Shown: in pieces, positions 32,207 to 40,743 of the stretch
How positions within the stretch are numbered: position 1 is the stretch's first letter
How the letters are laid out: each line of letters opens with the position of its first letter
Assembly (NCBI GenBank): GCA_036265675.1
Contig: DATAOP010000062.1
Location: forward strand, 51,323 to 115,322
DNA: 64,000 nt
Direction: 5' to 3'
Source of the DNA: VRUE01 sp036265675
Lineage (GTDB): Bacteria; Actinomycetota; Thermoleophilia; Solirubrobacterales; 70-9
Program-made: the position numbers and the translations under genes
The notes under the pieces: generated by a model
Seen by the model: the letters and a program-made list of their open reading frames with translations, nothing else
Database searches by the model: none
What the model was told of the DNA's origin: nothing

Positions 32207-33265
32207 ATGCTTGACCGGATCGAGGAGATAAGAGCCGAGGCGGCTGCGGCGATCGAGGCCGCGTCCGGGACCGCGGAGCTCGAGGAGCTGCGGGTCCGCC
32301 ATCTGGGCCGCAAAGCCGAGCTGACCTCGATCCTGCGCGGGATCGCCGACCTCCCCCAGGAGGAGCGGGGACCCGTCGGCAGCAGCGCCAACCGCGCCCG
32401 CCAGGAGCTCGAGGCGCTGCTCGAGGCCCGCGCCGCCGAGCTCGACGCCGCCGAGCTCGAGACGACCCTCGCCGGGGACCGGGTCGATGTGACCCTGCCC
32501 GGGGCGCCGCCGGCGCCTGCCGGCCACCTGCACCTGATCACCCGCACCACCCGCCAGATCGAGGACGTGATGATCGGGCTGGGCTACCGGGTGATGGAGG
32601 GGCCCGAGGTCGAGCACGACTACTACAACTTCACCAGCCTCAACCACCCGCCGGGCCATCCGGCGCGGATGCTCCAGGACACCTTCTACGTCCAGTCCGA
32701 CCCCGAGGTCCTGCTGCGGACCCATACCTCTCCGGTCCAGACGCGGGCGATGGAGGCCGAGCCTCCGCCGATCTTCGTGATCATGCCGGGCAAGGTCTAC
32801 CGCCGCGACTCCGACGCGACCCACAGCCCGATGTTCCACCAGGTCGAGGGCCTCGCGATCGGCGAGGGGATCACGCTCGCCGACCTTCAGGGAACGCTGG
32901 AAGAGATGCTGCGGGCGATCTTCGGCGAGGGGCGCGAGGCGCGGATGCGGCCGCACTACTTCCCGTTCACCGAGCCCAGCGTCGAGTTCGACGTCTCATG
33001 CTTCGCCTGTGACGGGACCGGCACCCTTGCGGGCGGCGAGCGCTGCGGCCTCTGCAAGGGGATCGGCTGGATCGAGGTCGGCGGCGCCGGGATGGTCGAC
33101 CCCAACGTCCTCGAGTTCGTCGCCGACAACGGCTACGACCCCGAGCAGGTCCAGGGCTTTGCCTTCGGGATGGGGGTCGAGCGGATCGCGATGCTGCGCC
33201 ACGGCGTCCCTGACCTGCGGCGCTTCTTCGACAACGACGTGCGGATGCTGAGGCAGTTCCTCTGA
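32207..33265 (+). CDS. pheS: Phenylalanyl-tRNA synthetase alpha subunit
   Basis: 352 residues. An N-terminal coiled coil is followed by the class II catalytic core: HLHLITRTTRQIEDVMIGLGYRV, FNFTSLNHPPGHPARMLQDTFYV-like motif, LLRTHTSPVQTRAM, KVYRRDSDATHSPMFHQVEGL, and the final GFAFGMGVERIAML. An inserted CxxC pair (Cys265, Cys268, Cys280, Cys283; CFACDGTG ... CGLCKG) forms a probable zinc ribbon known from some bacterial PheS proteins. With PheT it forms the alpha2beta2 enzyme that charges tRNA-Phe. GGAGAGG lies nine bases before the ATG; a TTG at 32189 is the alternative start. Confidence 0.97.
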   Translation: MLDRIEEIRAEAAAAIEAASGTAELEELRVRHLGRKAELTSILRGIADLPQEERGPVGSSANRARQELEALLEARAAELDAAELETTLAGDRVDVTLPGAPPAPAGHLHLITRTTRQIEDVMIGLGYRVMEGPEVEHDYYNFTSLNHPPGHPARMLQDTFYVQSDPEVLLRTHTSPVQTRAMEAEPPPIFVIMPGKVYRRDSDATHSPMFHQVEGLAIGEGITLADLQGTLEEMLRAIFGEGREARMRPHYFPFTEPSVEFDVSCFACDGTGTLAGGERCGLCKGIGWIEVGGAGMVDPNVLEFVADNGYDPEQVQGFAFGMGVERIAMLRHGVPDLRRFFDNDVRMLRQFL

Positions 33266-33269
33266 GCCA

Positions 33270-33335
33270 ATGCGAAGCGAACGTCGAAATCTGGTTCTCC
33301 GTGAGCGGAGCATTGGCGAAGGCCGGGTGGTTTGA
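33270..33335 (+). CDS. Micro-ORF (21 aa) between pheS and pheT
   Basis: ATG four bases after the pheS stop; TGA directly adjacent to the pheT ATG. The peptide begins MRSERRNLVLRERS. The DNA holds ATCTGGTTCT, the repeat core, and is bounded by the inverted repeat GCCAATGC (33266-33273) / GCATTGGC (33310-33317). It is the most divergent member of the micro-ORF set, but keeps the M-x-(A/S)-E-R start and the tight spacing. Confidence 0.4.
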   Translation: MRSERRNLVLRERSIGEGRVV

Positions 33336-35795
33336 ATGAGGGTCCCGTACACATGGCTGCGCGAGCACTGCGACCCCGGCGTCCCGGCCGAGGAGCTGGC
33401 CCTGCGGCTGGCGATGACCGGGACCGAGGTCGAGCGGGTCGGGTCGATCGGCCCGCCGAGCGGCAGCGGCTTCGTGATCGGCAGGGTCGAGACCCGCGAG
33501 CCGCACCCGAACGCCGACCGACTCAGCGTCTGCACCGTCGACACCGGCGAGTCCGAGCCGCGGACGATCGTCTGCGGGGCGCCAAACGTCGACGCCGGCC
33601 AGACCGTCGCGGTGGCGCTGCCGGGGGCGACGATGCCGGGCGGGGTCGAGCTCGGCGAGGCCAAGCTTCGCGGCGTCACCTCCTCGGGGATGATCCTCTC
33701 CGCCGCCGAGCTCGAGATCGGCGAGGACGCGGACGGGATCATGGTCCTCGACGACGGGCCCGAGCCCGGCACGCCGCTCTCCGAGGCGCTGCCCCTGGCC
33801 GAGCAGGTGCTCGAGCTCGAGGTGACTCCGAACCGCCCCGACTGCCTCGGTGTCTACGGGGTCGCTCGCGAGGTCCACGCGGTGACCGCGGCGCCGCTCG
33901 GCCCCGCGCCGTGGGAGGACGACGTGCACGCCGACGGCGACGGCAAGGTCGAGGACCACGCCTCGGTCACCGTCGAGGTCCCCGAGCTCTGCCCGCGCTT
34001 CACCGGCCGGGTCTTCACCGACGTCAAGATCGGCCCCTCGCCGCCATGGCTGCAGGCCCGCCTGACGGCTGCCGGCCAGCGCCCGATCAACAACGTCGTC
34101 GACATCACCAACTACGTGATGCTGCTGACCTCGCAGCCGCTCCACGCCTTCGACCTCGACCGCGTTCCCGACGGCGAGGTGATCGTCCGCACCGCCGCCG
34201 ACGGCGAGGGGATGACCACCCTCGACGGCGTCGAGCGGGAGTTCGACACCGAGACCGTCCTCGTCTGCGATCGCGAGGGGCCCTCGGGCGTCGCCGGGAT
34301 CATGGGCGGCCAGGTCTCCGAGGTCTCGGAGAGCACGACCAGGGTGCTGCTCGAGGCGGCCAACTGGAACGGGACCAACGTCCTCCGCACCTCGCGCAAG
34401 CTCGGGCTTCGCTCGGAGGCGTCGGCGCGATTCGAGAAAGGGCTGCACCCGGAGCTCTGCATGCGGGGCCAGATCGTCGCCTCGCGGCTGTTCGTCGAGC
34501 TCTGCGGCGCGAAGCTGGTGCCGGGGACGATCGACGTCGCTGGCGAGATACCCGACCACCACCACATCGGCCTGCGCGAGGAGAAAGTCGGCGAGCTGCT
34601 CGGGATGGAGGTCGGCGAGGCCGACCAGATCACCTACCTCGAGCGGCTCGGGTTCAGCATCCACACCGCCCACGGCAAGCTCCTGGTCGAGGTCCCCGCC
34701 GACCGCCACAGCGACGTCACCCGCGAGGTCGACCTGATCGAGGAGATCGGCCGGATCCACGGCCTCGACGAGCACCTTCCCTCGACCCTGCCGACCGCGA
34801 TGGGCCAGGTCGGCGGACTGACCCGCGCGCAGCGCCTGCGGCGCCGGGCCGAGGACGCGATGCGCGACCTCGGCTTCGACGAGATCGTCGGTTGGAGCTT
34901 CACCGACGCCGGCGAGGCCGACCGGTTGCGGGTTCCCGCCGACGACCCGCGCGCGGGCGCGGTCGTCGTCTCCAACCCGCTGTCCGAGGATCAGTCGGTG
35001 ATGAGGACGACGCTGCTCGGATCGCTGCTCGACGTCGCCCGCGGCAACCTCGCCCGCGGCGCCGACCGGATCGCCCTGTTCGAGTCGGGCCGCGTCTACC
35101 TGCCGCCGGACGGGATCGGGGACGGGCCGCTGGCCGGAGACTTCCCGGGCGAGCGCCCGGCTCCGTTCGCCGAGCCGCACCGGGTCGGCTCTCTCGCGGT
35201 CGGCGATCTCGGGCCCGCCTCGTGGCGGGGCGCTCCTACCCCGGCCGACTTCTTCGCCCAGAAGGGCGTCCTCGAGGGCCTCGCGTCGCGGCTGGGCGTC
35301 GAGCTCGCCTTCGGGCCCGTCTCGGAGCCGTTCCTGCATCCGGGCCGTGCCGCCGCGGTCCTCGTCGAGGGCGCCGCGGCGGGCTGGGTCGGCGAGGTGC
35401 ACCCGCTGGTCTGCCGGGCATGGGACGTCGCGGCGGCCTCGGCGTTCGAAATCGACCTGGCGCCGCTGGTGGCCGCCTCACCAGCATGGCAGGAGGAGTT
35501 CGAGGACCTGACGACCCACCCCGCCGTCCTCCAGGACCTCGCCGTTGTGGTCGAGGACTCGGTCCCGGGGGCCGAGGTCCGTGCCGCGGTGCTGGCCGGC
35601 GGCGGCGAGCTGCTGCGCTCGGCCGAGGTCTTCGACCTCTACCAGGGCGAGCAGCTCGGCGACGGCCGCAAGAGCCTGGCGCTGCGGCTCGAGTTCCGGG
35701 CCGCCGACCGGACCCTGACCGACGACGAGGTCGCCGGCCTGCGCGACTCGATCGCCGCCAGCCTCGACAAGATCGGGGGGACGTTGCGTGGATGA
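33336..35795 (+). CDS. pheT: Phenylalanyl-tRNA synthetase beta subunit
   Basis: 819 residues, normal for PheT. Domains in order: B1 start RVPYTWLREHCDPGVPAEELALRLAMTGTEVE, tRNA-binding EMAP-like domain (VGRVETREPHPNADRLSVCTVDTG type), B3/B4 editing domain, B5 domain, class II-like core with FDEIVGWSFTDAGEADRL and MRTTLLGSLLDVARGNL, and the C-terminal FDX anticodon-binding domain ending LRDSIAASLDKIGGTLRG. It overlaps argC by eight bases, linking tRNA charging and arginine genes in one transcript as in Mycobacterium. Confidence 0.97.
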   Translation: MRVPYTWLREHCDPGVPAEELALRLAMTGTEVERVGSIGPPSGSGFVIGRVETREPHPNADRLSVCTVDTGESEPRTIVCGAPNVDAGQTVAVALPGATMPGGVELGEAKLRGVTSSGMILSAAELEIGEDADGIMVLDDGPEPGTPLSEALPLAEQVLELEVTPNRPDCLGVYGVAREVHAVTAAPLGPAPWEDDVHADGDGKVEDHASVTVEVPELCPRFTGRVFTDVKIGPSPPWLQARLTAAGQRPINNVVDITNYVMLLTSQPLHAFDLDRVPDGEVIVRTAADGEGMTTLDGVEREFDTETVLVCDREGPSGVAGIMGGQVSEVSESTTRVLLEAANWNGTNVLRTSRKLGLRSEASARFEKGLHPELCMRGQIVASRLFVELCGAKLVPGTIDVAGEIPDHHHIGLREEKVGELLGMEVGEADQITYLERLGFSIHTAHGKLLVEVPADRHSDVTREVDLIEEIGRIHGLDEHLPSTLPTAMGQVGGLTRAQRLRRRAEDAMRDLGFDEIVGWSFTDAGEADRLRVPADDPRAGAVVVSNPLSEDQSVMRTTLLGSLLDVARGNLARGADRIALFESGRVYLPPDGIGDGPLAGDFPGERPAPFAEPHRVGSLAVGDLGPASWRGAPTPADFFAQKGVLEGLASRLGVELAFGPVSEPFLHPGRAAAVLVEGAAAGWVGEVHPLVCRAWDVAAASAFEIDLAPLVAASPAWQEEFEDLTTHPAVLQDLAVVVEDSVPGAEVRAAVLAGGGELLRSAEVFDLYQGEQLGDGRKSLALRLEFRAADRTLTDDEVAGLRDSIAASLDKIGGTLRG

Positions 35796-36819
35796 GCGGG
35801 TCCCACAGCCGCTCGCGGGCGAGCCGGCCGCGAGGGTCCTGGTCGCCGGCGCCTCCGGCTTCACCGGGGCGCTGGCGGCGCAGATCGTGTGGCATCACCC
35901 GCGCCTGGAGCTGGCCACGATAACCTCGCGCAGCGACGCCGGGACCCGCCTCGACCGCCTCTATCCGCGCTACCGGGTGCCGCTCGAGCTGACCGAGCTC
36001 GACCTCGACCGGCTCGAGGGGATCGACGCCGCGATCGTCGCCTACCCGCACGGCGCCTCGGCCCCGACGGTCGCCGCTCTGCGGGGGCTGGGGGTGATGG
36101 TCGTCGACCTCTCGGCCGACTTCCGGCTCCGCGACCTGCCGACGTACGAGCGCTGGTACGGGGAGCACGGGGCGCCGGAACTGCTCGAGAACTCCGTCTA
36201 CGGCCTGACCGAGCTCTACCGCGACGAGCTGCGGGAGGCGGAGCTGGTGGCGACGCCCGGCTGCTACCCGACGGCCAGCGTCCTCGCGCTCGCGCCGCTC
36301 GCCGAGCGCGGGCTCCTCGCCGACGTCGTGATCGACGCCAAGCAAGGGGTCTCCGGTGCCGGCCGGGGCGGGGGGGACGAGATGCACTACGTCTCGATGG
36401 ACGAGAACGCCTTTCCCTACAAGACCGAGGGCCACCGCCACCGGCCCGAGATCGAACAGGAGCTGACCGCGCTCGGCAGCCCGGCGCCGGTCACCTTCGT
36501 CCCCCACCTGCTGCCGCTCGACCAGGGGGAGCTGACCAGCTGCTACGCGACGCTCTCAGAGCCGATCTCGAAGGAGGAGGCGCAGGCCCTGTATGCCGAG
36601 CGCTATGCGGGCGAGCCGTTCGTTCACGCGGTCGAGGCGCCACCGGGCCTGCGCGACGTCCGCGACACCAACGAATGCCATGTCTACGTCACGGTCGAGG
36701 AGCGGGGACGCCTCCTCGCCTTCTCGGCGATCGACAACCTCTGGAAGGGGGCCTCGGGCCAGGGCGTCCAGAACCTCAATCTGATGCTCGGCCTCGACGA
36801 GACGGTGGGATTGACATGA
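35788..36819 (+). CDS. argC: N-acetyl-gamma-glutamyl-phosphate reductase
   Basis: 343 residues. The NADP-binding start is ARVLVAGASGFTGALAAQIVWHHP. The active-site Cys is in VATPGCYPTASVLALAPL. GVSGAGRGGGDEMHYVSMDENAFPYKTEGHRHRPEI contains the conserved catalytic His region. It reduces N-acetylglutamyl phosphate to the semialdehyde, step 3 of arginine synthesis. The GTG start overlaps the end of pheT by eight bases; the stop overlaps argJ (ATGA). Confidence 0.96.
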   Translation: MDERVPQPLAGEPAARVLVAGASGFTGALAAQIVWHHPRLELATITSRSDAGTRLDRLYPRYRVPLELTELDLDRLEGIDAAIVAYPHGASAPTVAALRGLGVMVVDLSADFRLRDLPTYERWYGEHGAPELLENSVYGLTELYRDELREAELVATPGCYPTASVLALAPLAERGLLADVVIDAKQGVSGAGRGGGDEMHYVSMDENAFPYKTEGHRHRPEIEQELTALGSPAPVTFVPHLLPLDQGELTSCYATLSEPISKEEAQALYAERYAGEPFVHAVEAPPGLRDVRDTNECHVYVTVEERGRLLAFSAIDNLWKGASGQGVQNLNLMLGLDETVGLT

Positions 36820-38015
36820 GCCCGGAAGCGGACGCGAAGCGGAGCATCTCGGCCAGTGAGTTTTTTCGGTCCCGCTGGGTCGAGCCGCCCGCCGGAGTCG
36901 AGGAGCTCGATCCGTCCCGGCTGGCCCCGGGCTTCGCCGCCGGCGCCGTCGCCTGCGGCCTGAAGGAGAGCGGCAACACCGACGCCGCCGTCGTCGTAGC
37001 CGGCTCCGAGAGCTGCGAATCGGCCCTGCTCCTGACCCGCAACGCGGCCGCCGCGGCCCCGGTTCGGCTCTGCCGCGAGAGCCTCGACTTCGGCGCGATC
37101 CGCGCCGCCGCTGTCAAGGCCGGCAACGCGAACGCCGCGACCGGGGACCAGGGGATGCATGACGCCGTCGCGATCCAGCGGGCGGCGGCCGAGGAGCTCG
37201 ATCTCGACCCCTCCGTCGTCGCGATCGGCGCGACCGGGAAGATCGGCGAGGCGCTGCCGATGGAGAAGGTCCTCGACGGCGTCCGCCGCGCCGCTGCGGC
37301 CGTCCGCCCCGACGGCGGCGAGGAGTTCGCGGAGGCGATCATGACCACCGACCGCGGCCCGAAGCGGTGCACCGTCAGCTGCGACGGGGTCACGCTCTCG
37401 GCCCAGGCGAAGGGGGCCGGGATGATCCAGCCCGGCTTCGCCACGATGCTCTGCTTCGTCCAGACCGACGCCGTCCTCGATGGCCCCTACGGCGCCGAGG
37501 CGGCGCTGCGCGAGGCGGTCGATCGCTCCTTCGAGCGGATCACGGTCGACGGCCAGATGAGCACCAACGACATGGTCCTGCTCCAGGCGAGCGGCGAGTC
37601 CGGCCGGCCGCTGCCGCAGGGCATGCTCGACGCCGTGCTCCTCCAGCTCGCGCTCGAGATCGTCGCCGACGGCGAGGGGGCGACGCGGGTCGGGCGTGCG
37701 CGGGTCAGCGAGGCGGCGAGCCAGGAGGAGGCCGAGCGGATCGCCCGCGCGATCGCCAACTCGCCGCTGGTCAAGACCGCCCTCTTCGGCCGCGACCCGA
37801 ACTGGGGACGGATCGCGCAGGCGGCCGGGATGGCGCTGGCCGGCGAGGAGGTCGAGGAGCTCGGCCCCGACCACATCGACGCCGAGGAGTTCGCCGGCGA
37901 GGGGGCGGAGGCCGATGTCACGTTGCGGCTGGGACGCGGCGACCACTCCGCCCACGTCTGGTTCTCGGATCTCGGCTACGAGTACGTTCGAATCAACGCC
38001 GAGTACACGACCTGA
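36816..38015 (+). CDS. argJ: Ornithine acetyltransferase / N-acetylglutamate synthase
   Basis: 399 residues. FAAGAVACGLKESGNTDAAVVV opens the family fold. The autocleavage site is GATGKIGEALPMEKVLDG, with the nucleophilic Thr kept, although the usual ATGVIG reads ATGKIG. MTTDRGPKR, GMIQPGFATMLCFVQTD, VDGQMSTNDMVLLQASG and GRDPNWGRIAQAAGMA complete the signature. It recycles the acetyl group between ornithine and glutamate. The ATG overlaps the argC stop. Nine bases after its stop a micro-ORF leads into argB. Confidence 0.95.
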   Translation: MSPEADAKRSISASEFFRSRWVEPPAGVEELDPSRLAPGFAAGAVACGLKESGNTDAAVVVAGSESCESALLLTRNAAAAAPVRLCRESLDFGAIRAAAVKAGNANAATGDQGMHDAVAIQRAAAEELDLDPSVVAIGATGKIGEALPMEKVLDGVRRAAAAVRPDGGEEFAEAIMTTDRGPKRCTVSCDGVTLSAQAKGAGMIQPGFATMLCFVQTDAVLDGPYGAEAALREAVDRSFERITVDGQMSTNDMVLLQASGESGRPLPQGMLDAVLLQLALEIVADGEGATRVGRARVSEAASQEEAERIARAIANSPLVKTALFGRDPNWGRIAQAAGMALAGEEVEELGPDHIDAEEFAGEGAEADVTLRLGRGDHSAHVWFSDLGYEYVRINAEYTT

Positions 38016-38024
38016 ATGGAGACC

Positions 38025-38063
38025 ATGATCGCGGAGCGAGCGAAGCGGGAGTATTTGCCGTGA
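38025..38063 (+). CDS. Micro-ORF (12 aa) coupled to argB, internally deleted form
   Basis: ATG to TGA, peptide MIAERAKREYLP. The TGA overlaps the argB GTG (GTGA). Compared with the micro-ORF at 40208 it lacks exactly 33 bases (11 codons) between two AGCGAGC repeats, which keeps the frame; the ends ERA and KRE remain. argB has no other visible ribosome binding site. Confidence 0.5.
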   Translation: MIAERAKREYLP

Positions 38064-38899
38064 ACGCCAGCGTCGACACCCTGCTCGAGGCCCTTCCCTA
38101 CATCCGGGAGTTCCACGGCCGCACGGTGGTGATCAAGTACGGCGGCTCGGCGATGCGCGACGAGGCGCTGCGCGAGGGCTTCGCGACCGACGTCGTCCTC
38201 CTCAAGTACGTCGGCCTCAACCCGGTGATCGTCCACGGCGGCGGGCCCGAGATCACCGAGTACATGGAGCGGCTCGGACTCGAGGTGCGATTCCACGAGG
38301 GACTTCGCGTCTCCGACGCCGAGACGGTTGAGGTGGCGCGGATGGTGTTGCTCGGCAAGGTCAACTCGGACATCGTCCAGCGGATCAACCGCCATGGGCA
38401 GCCGGCGGTCGGGCTCTCGGGCCAGGACGGATCGCTGTTCGGAGTCTCTCCGGTCCCGAACGCCGAGCAGGTCGGGTTCGTCGGCGCGATCGACCGGGTC
38501 GACGTCGACGTCCTCAACCACATCGCCGTCGACTACATCCCGGTCGTCGCCTCCTCGGCCTCCGACCGCGACGGGAACGCCTACAACGTCAACGCCGACG
38601 AGGCCGCCGGCAAGGTCGCCGCCGCGTTGCAGGCATACAAGGCGATCTTCCTCACCGACGTCGTCGGCTGGCTCGCCGACCCCGCCGACGATTCGAGCCT
38701 GACCTCGCGGGCGAGCGTCGCCGAGGTCGAGGAGAGGCTCGACGGGATCGACGGCGGGATGCGGCCGAAGCTCACCGCCTGCGTCGATGCGATCAGGGGC
38801 GGCGCCCAGTCGGCCCACATCATCGACGGCCGCAGGCCGCACAGCCTCCTGCTCGAGCTGTTCACGGACGCCGGGATCGGGACGATGGTGACGTCATGA
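38060..38899 (+). CDS. argB: Acetylglutamate kinase
   Basis: 279 residues. RTVVIKYGGSAM is the phosphate-binding Lys/Gly loop of the amino acid kinase family. NPVIVHGGGPEITEYMERLG, GLSGQDGSLFG, YNVNADEAAGKVAAALQAYKAIFLTDVVGWL and IDGGMRPKLTACVDAIRGG are standard ArgB motifs. It phosphorylates N-acetylglutamate (step 2). The GTG start is fixed by homology and by overlap with the micro-ORF stop. The stop overlaps another small frame (ATGA at 38896). Confidence 0.96.
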   Translation: MNASVDTLLEALPYIREFHGRTVVIKYGGSAMRDEALREGFATDVVLLKYVGLNPVIVHGGGPEITEYMERLGLEVRFHEGLRVSDAETVEVARMVLLGKVNSDIVQRINRHGQPAVGLSGQDGSLFGVSPVPNAEQVGFVGAIDRVDVDVLNHIAVDYIPVVASSASDRDGNAYNVNADEAAGKVAAALQAYKAIFLTDVVGWLADPADDSSLTSRASVAEVEERLDGIDGGMRPKLTACVDAIRGGAQSAHIIDGRRPHSLLLELFTDAGIGTMVTS

Positions 38900-39027
38900 C
38901 TTTCCGCCCATCTGCTCTGCTCCGGGCACGGCCAGAGAATCAGATATGGATGGCCGCGCCCCTCCGCGTCCGCGATGGGCGGGTGGGTGGCAGCTCGGCG
39001 TCCGCGGCGGGCGGTCCAATGTCATGA
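38896..39027 (+). CDS. Small ORF (43 aa) bridging argB and argD
   Basis: ATG overlaps the argB stop and TGA overlaps the argD ATG, both as ATGA. The peptide begins MTFRPSALLRARPENQIWMA and is Arg/Gly/Ser-rich. Its DNA holds AATCAGATATGGATG, which matches the dispersed repeat core in inverted orientation (CATCCATATCTGATT). It is flanked by CCGCCCAT (38904-38911) / ATGGGCGG (38975-38982). Probably a coupling frame; a functional protein is doubtful. Confidence 0.4.
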   Translation: MTFRPSALLRARPENQIWMAAPLRVRDGRVGGSSASAAGGPMS

Positions 39028-40211
39028 ACCTCACGGAGCTGCAGGGACTCGAGGAGCGCTACCTGATGGGGACCTATCGCCGCGGCGAGGTCGAGTTCGT
39101 GCGCGGCGAGGGAGCCATGCTCTGGGACTCGGACGGGAAGGAGTACCTGGACCTCCTCGCCGGGATCTCGGTCTGCTCGGTCGGCCACTGCCACCCGGAC
39201 GTGGTCGAGGCGATCCGCGAGCAGTCCGGGCGGCTGATGCACACCTCGAACCTCTTCTACACCGAGCCGATGGTGCGCCTCGCCGAGCGACTCTCGGAGT
39301 CGAGCCTCGGCGGCCGCGTCTTCTTTGCGAACTCGGGGACCGAGGCCAACGAGTGCGCGATCAAGATCGCCCGCAAGCACGCCCACCGGCGCGGGGTCTC
39401 CTCGCCGGCGATCATCAGCTTCGAGCGCGACTTCCACGGCCGCACCTACGGCTCCCTCTCGGCGACCCCCGGGCTGGCGGCGAACCCGGCTCTCGGACCG
39501 ATGCTCGAGGGCTTCCGCTCGGTCCCGTTCGACGACGCCGATGCCCTGCGCGACGCCGTCGACGGGCAGACGGCGGCGGTCCTGATCGAGCCGATTCAGG
39601 GCGAGGCCGGGATCTACCCCCTCAGCGAGGACTCGCTGATCGCCGCGCGTGAGGCCTGCGACGCAGTCGGCGCGCTCCTGATCCTCGACGAGATCCAGAC
39701 CGGGGTCGGCCGGACCGGCTCGCTCTGGGCCTACGAGCAGACCCCGGTGCGCCCCGACGTCCTCACCAGCGCCAAGGCGCTCGGCGGCGGGATGGCGATC
39801 GGCGCCTGCATCACGAACGAGGCGGCCGGCGCGGTGCTGGAGCCGGGCGACCACGGCTCGACCTTCGCCGGCGGCCCGGTCGCCTCGGCGGCGGCCCTCG
39901 CCGTCCTCGACATCGTCGACGACCCGGTCCTGCTGCGGGCCGTGAGGGAGCGTGGGCGGCGCCTGCGCGAGGGGCTCGAGGCGCTCGACGGCGTTCGCGA
40001 GGTGCGTGGCCGCGGCCTGATGATCGGCGTCGGGCTCGAGGAGGGCCTCGACTCGGCGGCCATCACCGTCGACCTGCTCGGGCGGGGCGCCGTCGTCAAC
40101 GCGCCCGAGCCGCGGACCCTGCGGCTGCTCCCCCCGCTGACGATCGATGACTCCCAGGCCGACCGCGCCATTGCGCTGATCGGCGAATCGCTCCTAAGCT
40201 ACAAGCCATGA
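39024..40211 (+). CDS. argD: Acetylornithine aminotransferase
   Basis: 395 residues of a class III PLP aminotransferase. MLWDSDGKEYLDLLAGISVCSVGHCHPDVVEAI and FANSGTEANECAIKIARKHA (phosphate-binding) are followed by LLILDEIQTGVGRTGSLWAYE and the PLP Lys in LTSAKALGGGMAIGA; GSTFAGGPVASAAALAVLD binds the cofactor. It makes N-acetylornithine (step 4). ATG 39024 agrees with family length and with the overlapping small-frame stop; an in-frame ATG at 38946 would add 26 residues. Confidence 0.95.
   Translation: MNLTELQGLEERYLMGTYRRGEVEFVRGEGAMLWDSDGKEYLDLLAGISVCSVGHCHPDVVEAIREQSGRLMHTSNLFYTEPMVRLAERLSESSLGGRVFFANSGTEANECAIKIARKHAHRRGVSSPAIISFERDFHGRTYGSLSATPGLAANPALGPMLEGFRSVPFDDADALRDAVDGQTAAVLIEPIQGEAGIYPLSEDSLIAAREACDAVGALLILDEIQTGVGRTGSLWAYEQTPVRPDVLTSAKALGGGMAIGACITNEAAGAVLEPGDHGSTFAGGPVASAAALAVLDIVDDPVLLRAVRERGRRLREGLEALDGVREVRGRGLMIGVGLEEGLDSAAITVDLLGRGAVVNAPEPRTLRLLPPLTIDDSQADRAIALIGESLLSYKP
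40195..40200 (+). promoter_or_regulatory. Possible -10 box inside the end of argD
   Basis: TAAGCT, seven bases, then the ATG at 40208 of the micro-ORF. It could give a separate transcript for the genes between argD and argG. Confidence 0.35.
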
Positions 40212-40279
40212 ACGCGGAGCGAGCAAGCATCCATATCTGGTTCTGTGCGCAGCGAGCGAAGCGTGAGGCGTTGTCATGA
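40208..40279 (+). CDS. Micro-ORF (23 aa) coupled at both ends
   Basis: ATG overlaps the argD stop (ATGA) and TGA overlaps the next gene's ATG (ATGA). The peptide begins MNAERASIHIWF and ends RAKREALS. It is the best-preserved copy of the set: ERASIH, AQRAKRE and much of the DNA are shared with the thrS copy. It contains the repeat core CCATATCTGGTTCT. The double overlap makes chance placement unlikely. Confidence 0.55.
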   Translation: MNAERASIHIWFCAQRAKREALS

Positions 40280-40737
40280 ACGCGAGCAAAATGCCGCCCA
40301 AAGGCCGCAAAGGCGGCTCCGACCCCGTCGGCGGGGCGGCCGAGCGCCTGGCCGAGATCGTCGGCGCCGCCGAGCGGGCGGCGGCCGCGGTCATCGACGA
40401 CGCGGAGAAACAGGCGCAGGGCCGGATCGACGAAGCGCAGGAGCGCGCCGACCGGATTGCGGCCGACCGCCTGCGGGCGATCGCCGACGAACTCGACCCG
40501 CCCAGCGCCGGAGGCGAGGAGCGGCCGCGGCTGCGGACGGTCGAGGCGGTCCCCGAGCCGGCCGAGAGCGCCGCGCCGGCCGGGCCCCGGTCCGACGAGG
40601 CGGGCGCGCGGCTGCTGGCGACCCAGATGGCCGTCTCCGGCGCCAGCCGCAAGGAGATCGAGAACCGGCTCCGCGCCGGCGCCGGCATCGAAGACCCGGC
40701 GCCGCTGCTCGACGCGATCCTGGGCCCCGAGGAGTAG
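40276..40737 (+). CDS. Hypothetical coiled-coil protein in the arginine cluster
   Basis: 153 residues. Residues 20-75 form one long charged helix (AERAAAAVIDDAEKQAQGRIDEAQERADRI), likely a coiled coil similar to DivIVA or ATP-synthase b-type helices. A Pro/Glu-rich linker follows, then a small helical end GARLLATQMAVSGASRKEIENRLRAGAGI, reminiscent of the C-terminal helix found in some actinobacterial DivIVA-like proteins. No enzymatic motif. It occupies the place where argF would be expected. Confidence 0.6.
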   Translation: MNASKMPPKGRKGGSDPVGGAAERLAEIVGAAERAAAAVIDDAEKQAQGRIDEAQERADRIAADRLRAIADELDPPSAGGEERPRLRTVEAVPEPAESAAPAGPRSDEAGARLLATQMAVSGASRKEIENRLRAGAGIEDPAPLLDAILGPEE

Positions 40738-40743
40738 GCCCCG

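Noticed and set aside
32967..35402. 811-codon minus-strand open frame opposite pheS-pheT
   Set aside because: It mirrors the third-position GC bias of the real pheT gene, has Asp/Arg/Leu-rich random composition and no domain motif. The same holds for the 942-codon minus frame at 59862-62690 and the 808-codon frame at 25763-28189.
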